Below are positions 18,415 to 26,912 of a stretch of DNA of 64,000 nt, in pieces. Each line of letters opens with the position of its first letter. The stretch's first letter is position 1. This DNA comes from Legionella bononiensis (GTDB lineage: Bacteria > Pseudomonadota > Gammaproteobacteria > Legionellales > Legionellaceae), in contig NZ_JADOBG010000001.1 of the NCBI RefSeq assembly GCF_016786215.1, positions 62,001-126,000 on the forward strand. The letters are read 5' to 3'. A program made the translations under genes and the position numbers. The notes below the pieces were generated by a model. That model was not told the DNA's origin. It worked only from the letters and a program-made list of their open reading frames with translations, and made no database searches.

Positions 18415-19797
18415 ATGGGTATTATTTATTATAAGAACATTAAAGAAATAACAGGAGATATTCTTAAAGTTACTGTACCTCATACAGCGAAAGATCACAC
18501 CCTTGTTGTACCGAGATTGAATGACCTGGCCTTGGTCCATACTACCAATGATTCAATGCTTTTAGCACAAATTACTCATTTACAGGAAGACGTAGTAACG
18601 TTACAGATATATGGTAGTACTAAGGGATTGGCTACAGATTCGGCCGTAACATTTCTTGGTCATCCTATGATGGTGACCTATTCCCCTAATATTCTTGGAC
18701 GAGTTTTTAATGGAACTGGTAAAGCAATTGATGGCGGACCAGATCTTGAACAAGATGATAAAACACCTATTCGTACTGCAACAGTCAATCCAACACGACG
18801 CACTTTAGCGTCAAAAATGATCCGTACCGATATACCGATGATTGATGTATTTAATTGTTTGGTTGAAAGTCAGAAAATTCCTATATTTTCTATAGCTGGT
18901 GAACCCTATAACGAATTGCTGGCAAAGATTGCCACCCAGGCTGATGCCGATATTATTATTTTTGGTGGTATGGGATTACTTTTTGATGATTATTATGCAT
19001 TTCGTAAAACATTCGAAGATTTTGGTTCCATCGCTCGAACCATTATGTTTGTTAATCAAGCTTCAGACCCAATTTTGGAGCGATTATTAGTTCCAGATCT
19101 TGCACTTGCGGTTGCTGAAAAAATGGCAGTGGAGGAAGGCAAGCGTGTGTTGGTCTTACTGACTGACATGACGGCATTTGCTGATGCACTCAAAGAAGTC
19201 GGAATTGCAATGGAGCGAGTTCCATCTAATCGTGGGTATATGGGCGATTTGTATTCTCAATTGGCAAAACGTTATGAAAAAGCCTGTGATTTTCAGGGGG
19301 CTGGTTCGGTGACCATACTTTCTGTCACTACGATGCCGGGTAATGATGTAACTCATCCAGTTCCTGATAATACTGGGTATATTACTGAAGGACAATTTTA
19401 TTTGCATGCAGGATCTATCGATCCGTTTGGTTCTTTATCGCGATTAAAGCAACACGTTATTGGCAAACAAACCAGAGATGATCACGGTCAAGTAATGAAT
19501 GCTATGATTCGGTTCTATTCAGCAGCCTGTGAAGCAGAACAAAAAAAAGCTATGGCTTTTGAAATCTCTGAGTTTGATGAACGATTATTAAAGTTTGGAT
19601 TTTTATTCCGCAAACGATTTATGGACATCAAGGTATCAATATCTTTAGAAAAAGCCCTGGATTTGTGTTGGCAGACTCTTGGTGAATGTTTTCACGAAAA
19701 TGAATTACTTATTAAAAAAGAATTAGTTACTAAATATTTGAATTCGCAGGCTGGTAAGCGACAGGAGGTTGATTATGAAACCAATCAAACTGAATAA
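18415..19797 (+). CDS. ntpB: V/A-type ATPase subunit B (regulatory, non-catalytic)
   Basis: Non-catalytic nucleotide-binding subunit of the V1 head. It lacks a canonical P-loop, as expected for B: IFSIAGEPYNELLAKIATQ takes the place of the usual GSGLPHNEL. LLTDMTAFADALKEV and GYMGDLYSQLAKRYEKA are B-subunit signatures. Of the ATGs at 18409 and 18415, the second is spaced correctly from AGAGGG. 460 residues. The stop overlaps the subunit D gene by 23 bases, the first link of a seven-gene operon. Confidence 0.93.
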   Translation: MGIIYYKNIKEITGDILKVTVPHTAKDHTLVVPRLNDLALVHTTNDSMLLAQITHLQEDVVTLQIYGSTKGLATDSAVTFLGHPMMVTYSPNILGRVFNGTGKAIDGGPDLEQDDKTPIRTATVNPTRRTLASKMIRTDIPMIDVFNCLVESQKIPIFSIAGEPYNELLAKIATQADADIIIFGGMGLLFDDYYAFRKTFEDFGSIARTIMFVNQASDPILERLLVPDLALAVAEKMAVEEGKRVLVLLTDMTAFADALKEVGIAMERVPSNRGYMGDLYSQLAKRYEKACDFQGAGSVTILSVTTMPGNDVTHPVPDNTGYITEGQFYLHAGSIDPFGSLSRLKQHVIGKQTRDDHGQVMNAMIRFYSAACEAEQKKAMAFEISEFDERLLKFGFLFRKRFMDIKVSISLEKALDLCWQTLGECFHENELLIKKELVTKYLNSQAGKRQEVDYETNQTE

Positions 19798-20371
19798 AGC
19801 TTATTTAAGCATGGAGCAAAATAATTTGAAAAATTATCAAAAATATTTGCCTTCTTTGGAATTAAAAAGAAAAAAGCTACAGTCCGAACGGAATATGAAT
19901 CAAAAACAGATGAACCTATATATCCAACAGGAATCAGAATTACAGCGTCGTATTGAAACACATTTGCCCATGGCTTTTTTTAATGCAGAAACGCTAAAAC
20001 AATGGATCCATTTGGATACAATTGATATAGATCAGGAGAATCTGGTCGGCGTTCAATTACCGGTTTTAAGATCCATCCAGTTTAAAATTGTTGATTACGC
20101 CTATTTTAATTCTCCTCATTGGATGGATTGTTTAATCCGTTTGGTATGTCAATCAATTGAATTGCGATTACATATTAAAGTAATGGAATCACGCCAGATT
20201 TTGTTAAATAAATCCATTCAAACGGTTACACAACGAAAAAATTTATTCGAAAAAGTGTTGATTCCTACCGCGCTAAAGAATATTCGTTTAATCCAGATCT
20301 TTTTATCTGATCATGAACGTGCTGCGGTTGTGAGTTCCAAAATTGCCAAAAAGAAAAGGCAGTTATCATGA
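19775..20371 (+). CDS. ntpD: V/A-type ATPase subunit D (central stalk)
   Basis: Central rotor shaft, 198 residues, almost entirely helical: an N-terminal coiled coil (residues 8-60, LELKRKKLQSERN) and a C-terminal one ending RAAVVSSKIAKKKRQ, the layout of V-ATPase D. The ATG at 19775 has a strong AGGAGG six bases upstream inside the end of gene B; an in-frame TTG at 19769 is less suitable. The stop overlaps the I-subunit start (ATGA). Confidence 0.88.
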   Translation: MKPIKLNKAYLSMEQNNLKNYQKYLPSLELKRKKLQSERNMNQKQMNLYIQQESELQRRIETHLPMAFFNAETLKQWIHLDTIDIDQENLVGVQLPVLRSIQFKIVDYAYFNSPHWMDCLIRLVCQSIELRLHIKVMESRQILLNKSIQTVTQRKNLFEKVLIPTALKNIRLIQIFLSDHERAAVVSSKIAKKKRQLS

Positions 20372-22164
20372 GCATTGCATCGTTTAAAAAAGTGACTATT
20401 TTAGGTCTTAGTAGCGATATATCAGCGATTTTAAATGCATTGCAAGACTTGGGTTGTATCCATTTAATTGCCATAAATTCTCCAGGAACCTCTAATTTAA
20501 TAAATGCATCAACAACCTTGCTGGATCAGATCAAAATGGCTTTGCGTTACTTGAACGAGTCGCCAGAGCAGGGGAGATCCCGTTTATTATGGAAAAATTT
20601 CAATCCAGATCAGGTGGTAAAAGATATTTTAGCCAATCAGCATGCATTAAGAGATGCGATTGATCGACATGAGTTTTTAAAAACCAGAATCAAAGAATTA
20701 TCTCAATGGGGGCACTTTATTTTACCTGCTGAAGAAGAATTAGGCGGTATTAAATTATGGTTTTATAAAATTAACCTTAAGGAAATTGCATTAATTCCAA
20801 GTGATCAACCCATTCAAGAGGTATACAGAACCCATCGTCATGTTTATATTGTGTGGTTGTCTGAAGAGGAACCGCTTTTGTCACCCTTTAGTTCTGCCAG
20901 AGTTCATACAGGTGCAGTTGCTCTAAATTGTCTTCGGGACGAACTGGATGAAATTAATGAATTAATTGATGATTTGATTGATCAACGACGAAATCTGACT
21001 CGTTACCGGTATCTTCTGTCTCGTGAAGTTGCTCAATTTTCAGATCGTACCCAATTGAATCAAGCCAAAGATAAAATTCAGGATCATCAAGAATTTAGCG
21101 TTTTGCAAGGTTGGATTCCTGAATCACAACTGAAGCTCATTGAGCAATATTGTTCTGTAAATCAACTAGGCCTGGCCATTGAAGATCCATTAAAAGATGA
21201 ATTACCGCCAACCCTGATGGAATCACCACCGTGGTTAAAGGGAGGCCAGGAATTGGTAAATTTTTATCAAACACCGGGTTATCATGCTTTGGATCCCTCA
21301 CTTATGGTGTTTTTTTCATTTTCAATTTTCTTTGCGATGATTCTTGCAGATGCTGGATATGGAATCGTACTCGCTGTTTTTACCCTCATTGGTTGGAAAC
21401 GGATAGGAACATATAATGCAGGATCCTGGCTACGCCCATTATTGGTAGTCATCAGTATTTTTTCAATTATTTATGGGGTGCTGCTGGGCAGTTATTGGGG
21501 TATAGAACCAAAGTCGGGCACGTTTTTAGCGCAGTTTAAGATACTCAATATTAACAATTTTAAATCGATGATGGAGCTTGTACTATTTATCGGTTGTCTT
21601 CATCTATGTATAGCCAGTGGTTTACGCTCGTGGTATGCCCAAACTCATTATGAACGAATGGAATCTCTGGGGATTATTATTTTAATCATTTCAGTCGTAC
21701 TGTTATCAATTGGATTGATAGGTAGTAATAATTCTGTCACTAAGCTGGCTATTCTGATGTTAATTATCAGCGTGTTGCTCATGATGTTTTATGCTTCAAG
21801 CGAACCTGTAATAAGCCCCTTAACTTTTCTAAAAAGGGTAATCCATGGTTTAGTCGCTATAGCTGAAATACCCTCTTTATTTGGCGACATACTCAGTTAT
21901 TTACGTTTATTCGCCTTAGGATTAGCCGGCGCCTCTTTGGCAATTACTTTTAACACCATGGCTCACCAGGCGACACAATCAAGTCATTGGGTTTTAGGAG
22001 TTTTGATTTTACTGGCTGGTCAAACAATGAATTTTTTGTTGTGTTTAATGAGTGCGGTAATTCATGGATTACGATTGAATTATATTGAGTTTTTTAAATG
22101 GTCTATCAAAGAAGATGGATACCCATATCAGCCTTTCAGGAAGGAGGAAATTGTTCATGAATGA
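20368..22164 (+). CDS. ntpI: V/A-type ATPase subunit I (membrane a-subunit)
   Basis: Membrane subunit forming the ion half-channels. Cytoplasmic N-domain (residues 1-300) is followed by about seven TM segments, beginning with DPSLMVFFSFSIFFAMILAD and DAGYG, a very typical motif of NtpI/a-subunits. The essential Arg is expected in ILSYLRLFALGLAGASLA (the Arg of SYLRLF). 598 residues, like other bacterial I subunits. Overlaps D by 4 bases and reaches into the K gene by 8 bases. Confidence 0.92.
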   Translation: MSIASFKKVTILGLSSDISAILNALQDLGCIHLIAINSPGTSNLINASTTLLDQIKMALRYLNESPEQGRSRLLWKNFNPDQVVKDILANQHALRDAIDRHEFLKTRIKELSQWGHFILPAEEELGGIKLWFYKINLKEIALIPSDQPIQEVYRTHRHVYIVWLSEEEPLLSPFSSARVHTGAVALNCLRDELDEINELIDDLIDQRRNLTRYRYLLSREVAQFSDRTQLNQAKDKIQDHQEFSVLQGWIPESQLKLIEQYCSVNQLGLAIEDPLKDELPPTLMESPPWLKGGQELVNFYQTPGYHALDPSLMVFFSFSIFFAMILADAGYGIVLAVFTLIGWKRIGTYNAGSWLRPLLVVISIFSIIYGVLLGSYWGIEPKSGTFLAQFKILNINNFKSMMELVLFIGCLHLCIASGLRSWYAQTHYERMESLGIIILIISVVLLSIGLIGSNNSVTKLAILMLIISVLLMMFYASSEPVISPLTFLKRVIHGLVAIAEIPSLFGDILSYLRLFALGLAGASLAITFNTMAHQATQSSHWVLGVLILLAGQTMNFLLCLMSAVIHGLRLNYIEFFKWSIKEDGYPYQPFRKEEIVHE

Positions 22165-22597
22165 TTTTATGTTGCTTTTTGGATGGATGGGGATTTTTGC
22201 ACCTATGGCGCTGGGAACTATAGGCAGTATCTGCGGCTGTGCTATTGCAGGTCAGGCCGCAATTGGTGTCATGTTAGATACTGAGGGTGGGTATGGAAAA
22301 TATATTGGAGTTTCGGTACTTCCTTCTACTCAGGCTATTATGGGCATCGTCATTATGTTCAGTTTAAATAGAACTGTAACACCACAAGTTTCCGGAGGCC
22401 TTTTTGGTATTGGAATGTTAACAGGTATTGCCCTGATGGTTTGTGCCATTCAACAAGGAATTTGTTGCGCCAGCGCGATAAATGCAACTAAAAATAAACC
22501 TGAAATATTTGGCTTGTCTATTGCTCCAGCCGCGATAGTAGAAGGTTTTGCTGTATTTGTGTTTGTATTTGCTTTGGTATTGAGTAATGGACTTTAG
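22157..22597 (+). CDS. ntpK: V/A-type ATPase subunit K (c-ring proteolipid)
   Basis: Rotor-ring proteolipid of 146 residues with four TM helices (two hairpins). The ATG at 22157 follows AGGAAGGAGG; a longer frame from 22085 lies within gene I. The carboxylate of the ion site is Glu129 (APAAIVEGFAVF) in TM4; TM2 has LPSTQ (T58, Q59) and TM3 QQG (Q100), lining up by eye with L61/T64/Q65, Q110 and E139 of the Enterococcus hirae Na+-binding NtpK. This suggests Na+ rather than H+ coupling, as inference. Confidence 0.92.
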   Translation: MNDFMLLFGWMGIFAPMALGTIGSICGCAIAGQAAIGVMLDTEGGYGKYIGVSVLPSTQAIMGIVIMFSLNRTVTPQVSGGLFGIGMLTGIALMVCAIQQGICCASAINATKNKPEIFGLSIAPAAIVEGFAVFVFVFALVLSNGL

Positions 22598-22606
22598 GAG
22601 TTCACT

Positions 22607-23311
22607 ATGGAATCCAGGAAAGAAAATGCACCCGATACTATCTCTCAAGGGATAGAAACACTGATAGATAAATTAAAACAAAATGGTGTTAATGCAGGAA
22701 AAGAAGAAGCCGAAAAAATAATCAATGCAGCTCAAGAAAAAGCCAATAAAATGTTGAATGATGCTCAACTTAAAGTTAAAGCATTAATGGAAGAAGAGCA
22801 TCAATACATTTTAAAAGAAAAGAAAGCTGCTGAAGATGCGCTTCTGCTTGCTGCTCGTAATATGCGAATTGAATTAAGACAAAAATTAATTGACAGATTT
22901 TCTTTGGAAGTCAAAAGACTTGTTCATAAAGAATTGGACAACGAAAATACCTTACGTGAGTTAATTATATTATTGGGAATTAACACTGTTGAGCAGCTGA
23001 ATGCATTTAAGGCGAAAAATATTGAAATTCAGTTACCCGAAAAAGCGCTTGATTTTGATGAAATCCGTAAAAATCCTGATTTAATGGACGGTGATTCTTT
23101 AAAAACCTTGGTTCAATGTATCACGAATAAAATGCTGCAAGAGGGAATGCAAGTTCGAATTAATTCATCCAATACTCATATGACAGGTCTTAAAATCCAT
23201 CTTATTGATGAGGATATTGTGCTGGATTTAAGTGAAGAAGCCGTAAGCCAATTACTCATCAAGCACATGCAGCCTCGATTCCGGGCATTGTTGGAAGGAT
23301 TGCTGCAATGA
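22607..23311 (+). CDS. ntpE: V/A-type ATPase subunit E (peripheral stalk)
   Basis: Peripheral stalk subunit, 234 residues. The N-terminal half is a long helix of Ala/Lys/Glu repeats (EEAEKIINAAQEKANKML) typical for the E stalk; the C-terminal half has the globular head with LIDEDIVLDLSEEAVSQLL. TAGGAG precedes the start. Overlaps the next gene by 4 bases. No partner G/H stalk gene is present in this operon. Confidence 0.85.
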   Translation: MESRKENAPDTISQGIETLIDKLKQNGVNAGKEEAEKIINAAQEKANKMLNDAQLKVKALMEEEHQYILKEKKAAEDALLLAARNMRIELRQKLIDRFSLEVKRLVHKELDNENTLRELIILLGINTVEQLNAFKAKNIEIQLPEKALDFDEIRKNPDLMDGDSLKTLVQCITNKMLQEGMQVRINSSNTHMTGLKIHLIDEDIVLDLSEEAVSQLLIKHMQPRFRALLEGLLQ

Positions 23312-24012
23312 CGACACAATTCTATACCGTAGTTTCCAGTCTGCCTCGAATGAGCGCGTATTTTAAAATTAAGGAAACACCTATATCGAGACTTCAGTTG
23401 GAAAAACGCCTAAAACTGTTGCCTTCTACACAATATGAATTGCTTATTAAAATAGAATCGTTGGTTTGGACCAGCTGGTTTCAACCGCAACACAGTTTAA
23501 ATGAAACAAAAATGGAATGGCTCAATCTACCAAAGATTGACTCTGCTTTAGTTCGTGAAGTCATTGCCTGGTATTTGGATTTACGCAGTATTTTAACGGC
23601 GCTTCGGATGAGAAATGAGAAGAAAATACCGCCAGATGGCACCACAGATTATTGGATTACACGTTGGAGTTATAAATTAAAACAAAACTGGAATCAACCT
23701 GATTTTGGATTACAAGCAGTGTATCCCTGGCTTCCAAAAATAGCAGTAGAAATAGCAAAGGATGATATTTTAGCTGTTGAAGAGTTTTTATTAGTTCACA
23801 TTTGGAATTACCTATCAATTATAGAAACAGGCCATTATTTTGATTTCGAATTCCTCATTATCTATTTGCTAAGGTGGAATATAATTGATTATTGGTCCAA
23901 ATTTAATAAGTTCAGTATTCTAAAAAATCTTGATGAATTGATTAATTTAATAATCGATGAACATGATTTATGTACTAAGCTCTTGGCTCCTAATCAAGGA
24001 AGCAGGTCATGA
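23308..24012 (+). CDS. DUF2764-like protein of V-ATPase operon (probable subunit C-like)
   Basis: 234 residues, helical and without TM segments. Its N-terminus (YTVVSSLPRMSAYFKI, then PISRLQLEKRLKLL) resembles the DUF2764 family that lies between the E and A genes of V-ATPase operons in Chlamydia and other bacteria; that protein is thought to stand in for subunit C/d, the link between rotor and membrane ring. The assignment rests on position (between E and A) plus this resemblance, not on a domain search. Overlaps E and A by 4 bases each. Confidence 0.7.
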   Translation: MTTQFYTVVSSLPRMSAYFKIKETPISRLQLEKRLKLLPSTQYELLIKIESLVWTSWFQPQHSLNETKMEWLNLPKIDSALVREVIAWYLDLRSILTALRMRNEKKIPPDGTTDYWITRWSYKLKQNWNQPDFGLQAVYPWLPKIAVEIAKDDILAVEEFLLVHIWNYLSIIETGHYFDFEFLIIYLLRWNIIDYWSKFNKFSILKNLDELINLIIDEHDLCTKLLAPNQGSRS

Positions 24013-25826
24013 ACGACAATTATAATCCAACAGAACACTACGGTGCATCAGTAATTGCTATTCAGGAAGGAATAGTTCAGATCAAACAAACGAACACTCA
24101 ACCATTAATAAAAAATGAAATTATTTATATTTGTCCCGAGCAAGGAAATGTCGCGATAAAAGAACGAATTATGGGAGAAGTCTTGCATGTAAAGGGCGAC
24201 ACAGCGATTGCTCAGGTATTTGAAGATACCAGTGGAATTGCAATTGGTAATCGAGTAGAGCAATCAGGAGAACAACTTTCTGTTCTTTTAGGTCCGGGTT
24301 TATTGGGAATGATTTACGATGGTTTGCAAAATCCACTATTGAATTTTGCCAGCAAATACAATTATTTTTTACCTCGAGGGGTTCGTGAGTCGGCACTTGA
24401 TCTGGGAAAAAAATGGGTTTTTAACGCGGTAGTTCGAGCAGGTGATATTCTCGGCGCCGGTAGTGTTTTAGGAACTGTTCAGGAAGGTCGATTCACTCAT
24501 AAAATAATGGTTCCTTTTGATTTGGGGCAAAATATTCAAGTGGATTGGATTCAACAGGGCACATTCACTGTTGACACACCTGTTGCACGGCTTGTTGATG
24601 AGGGACATCATCATCTGGACGTATCCATGATTCAGAAATGGCCTGTACGAACTCCAATTGCTCAAAAGCTCATTATGAATCACCAAGCACAACGCCTCTA
24701 TCCAACACAACCCATGATAACTACTTTACGTCTGATTGATACTTTTTTTCCTATTGCTCGAGGGGGAACAGCCTGTATTCCTGGACCATTTGGTGCGGGA
24801 AAGACGGTCTTGCAAAACCTGATTGCTCGATATTCAGATGTGGATATAGTCATCATTGTGGCTTGTGGTGAACGAGCTGGAGAAGTAGTTGAAACCATTA
24901 CTGAATTTCCCAAGTTAATTGACCCGAAATCCGGCGGAACGCTTATGGATAGAACGATTATCATTTGTAATACTTCTTCTATGCCAGTAGCTTCAAGAGA
25001 GGCATCAATCTATACCGGGATTACTTTAGGTGAATATTATCGCCAAATGGGTTTTAATGTTCTGCTTATTGCTGATTCTACTTCTCGCTGGGCGCAGGCC
25101 ATGCGAGAAACTTCAGGTCGAATGGAAGAAATCCCTGGAGAGGAAGGTTTCCCTGCCTATTTAGACAGCAGTATTCGTGGATTATATGAGCGGGCAGGTA
25201 TCATTGAATGTCCTGATAACTCGGTGGGTAGCCTGACGATAGTGGGCACTGTTTCTCCCGCAGGAGGTAACTTTGAAGAACCCGTAACTCAATCGACATT
25301 AAGTGCCGTTAAAACGTTTCTTGGATTAAGTTACGATCGAGCTTATAAACGATATTATCCTGCTGTTGATCCACTAATTTCATGGTCACGTTATCGTGAT
25401 CAGCTAAAATCATGGTTTGATACCAATCTCGAATCTACCTGGACTGCTAACGTAAACCAGATAACCAAGCTCTTGCATCAGGGGCAGGATATCCTCAATA
25501 TGATGCAGGTGACAGGGGAGGAGGGGATTACGATGGAGGATTACATCACCTATCAGAAATCGTTAATGTTTGATATGGTTTATTTGCAACAAGATGCTTA
25601 TGATTCTGTTGATGTATCCGTTCCCTTAGCCAGACAAAAACAATTATTTAATCTTTTGAATGATATTATTATCAAAGAATATGAATTTGAAAAAAAAGAG
25701 AGCGCACGGAATTTTTTTATTGAGTTAATGGGTTTATTAAAGAATTTAAATTATTCGCCACTCGATTCTGATAATTACACCAATTATTACAGGCAAATTA
25801 TTGAATTAACTAAATTGACAGTGTGA
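24009..25826 (+). CDS. ntpA: V/A-type ATPase catalytic subunit A
   Basis: Catalytic ATPase/ATP synthase subunit. Walker A is GPFGAGKTVLQ near residue 260 and the Walker B region is VLLIADSTSRWAQAMRE; GERAGEV is the catalytic Glu stretch; the A-subunit-specific inserted domain is present between the barrel and the P-loop (IMVPFDLGQNIQVDWIQQG). 605 residues, in line with A subunits and longer than the F-type beta. Last gene of the operon, overlapping the preceding gene by 4 bases. Confidence 0.95.
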   Translation: MNDNYNPTEHYGASVIAIQEGIVQIKQTNTQPLIKNEIIYICPEQGNVAIKERIMGEVLHVKGDTAIAQVFEDTSGIAIGNRVEQSGEQLSVLLGPGLLGMIYDGLQNPLLNFASKYNYFLPRGVRESALDLGKKWVFNAVVRAGDILGAGSVLGTVQEGRFTHKIMVPFDLGQNIQVDWIQQGTFTVDTPVARLVDEGHHHLDVSMIQKWPVRTPIAQKLIMNHQAQRLYPTQPMITTLRLIDTFFPIARGGTACIPGPFGAGKTVLQNLIARYSDVDIVIIVACGERAGEVVETITEFPKLIDPKSGGTLMDRTIIICNTSSMPVASREASIYTGITLGEYYRQMGFNVLLIADSTSRWAQAMRETSGRMEEIPGEEGFPAYLDSSIRGLYERAGIIECPDNSVGSLTIVGTVSPAGGNFEEPVTQSTLSAVKTFLGLSYDRAYKRYYPAVDPLISWSRYRDQLKSWFDTNLESTWTANVNQITKLLHQGQDILNMMQVTGEEGITMEDYITYQKSLMFDMVYLQQDAYDSVDVSVPLARQKQLFNLLNDIIIKEYEFEKKESARNFFIELMGLLKNLNYSPLDSDNYTNYYRQIIELTKLTV

Positions 25827-26241
25827 ATCTGAATATTAATTGAAATTATAAATCACTGAATCAAAAAAACGATTTACTCGCAGTAGTTTAATATTAATGA
25901 TGCCTTGTGAACTATAGACCAGTTTAAGGACAGTCATTTTTTATCTGATATCCATAATTCTTGTTACTTCTGTTGGCATGAGTATTTTATTAAAATTTTC
26001 TTTCACTGCAATATAACTGGCTAATTTTCTCCGTTCGATTTTGTCTCATTATTTGATTTATTCAGCAGTGTTTTGACCTTAATCATGATGTTTTTATTGC
26101 CCTATCTGCAAACCATGGCGCAAAGTCCTGTATTAATCATACAGATTGGTTCTTTAATTCATTATTGCTTTTAGTTCCGATAAAGACTGTCGGCTTTGTA
26201 CTATACTTCTAGTATAAAGTGTAATCAAAACGGAGTTTATT
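25827..26241. other. Intergenic region without an intact gene; palindromic promoter-like site
   Basis: 415 bases after the V-ATPase operon. I see no intact gene. A hydrophobic open stretch on the plus strand around 26056-26170 (FLLPYLQTMAQSPVLIIQI) may be a remnant of a membrane protein, but it lacks a start and I could not link it to a family. At 26202-26216 TATACT-TCT-AGTATA is a perfect 6-bp inverted repeat just ahead of the next gene, where a promoter or operator is likely. Confidence 0.35.
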
Positions 26242-26646
26242 GTGCACGAATCATTACACACGCTATTTTTTGCTCAAGGAATCGGACTTTATTTGATTAT
26301 TATTGCAATTATTATGTTGACTCGTGCTGCCTATTATCAGGAGATGTTGACCCATTTGAAAGTAGGTAGTGCAACCATAGTTGTTGCTGCAACAATCGGA
26401 TTAATCATCGGGATACTGATGGTTCTGGTTCATAATATCTGGATTTGGGAGTCAGATGTACTGATTACACTTATTGCCTGGTTATTAGTCATCAAATCAG
26501 TGATGTGGCTTGCCTTTCCTGAATGTATGGTCAAATATACTGAGAAAGTCTATTCTGGATGGGGATATTATCTGGTAGCGATAATAGCAGCGATTATTGG
26601 AATAGTTCTGTTAGCGCATGGATTTTTTCTGTTTGGGCTTGCCTGA
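26242..26646 (+). CDS. Small integral membrane protein of unknown function
   Basis: Not recognised. 134 residues with four predicted TM helices (about 10-28, 44-66, 74-92 and 108-132), separated by short loops. GTG start at 26242 with CGGAG upstream. Stands alone between the V-ATPase operon and a sensor kinase. No functional motif seen. Confidence 0.7.
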   Translation: MHESLHTLFFAQGIGLYLIIIAIIMLTRAAYYQEMLTHLKVGSATIVVAATIGLIIGILMVLVHNIWIWESDVLITLIAWLLVIKSVMWLAFPECMVKYTEKVYSGWGYYLVAIIAAIIGIVLLAHGFFLFGLA

Positions 26647-26912
26647 TTCATTACACTAATGAACTAACATGTGCCAAACTTATATAGATGATCTTGTATT
26701 CATGTTCCTATGAGATCATAAAAATTAGGTATTGGTACTTGGTTTAGTTTTTATTAACGTACAATGAGTTTCAGGAAATTTCTTTTGATAATGGTTGCGC
26801 TCGGAATATTGAGGGATGCGTTATTCCGGTACTTAACGCAATTACGGTTCTCATAACATTCTTTATAAAATACTCGCTTAAAAAGTAGTAATAGATACTC
26901 AGGGAAGAACAT

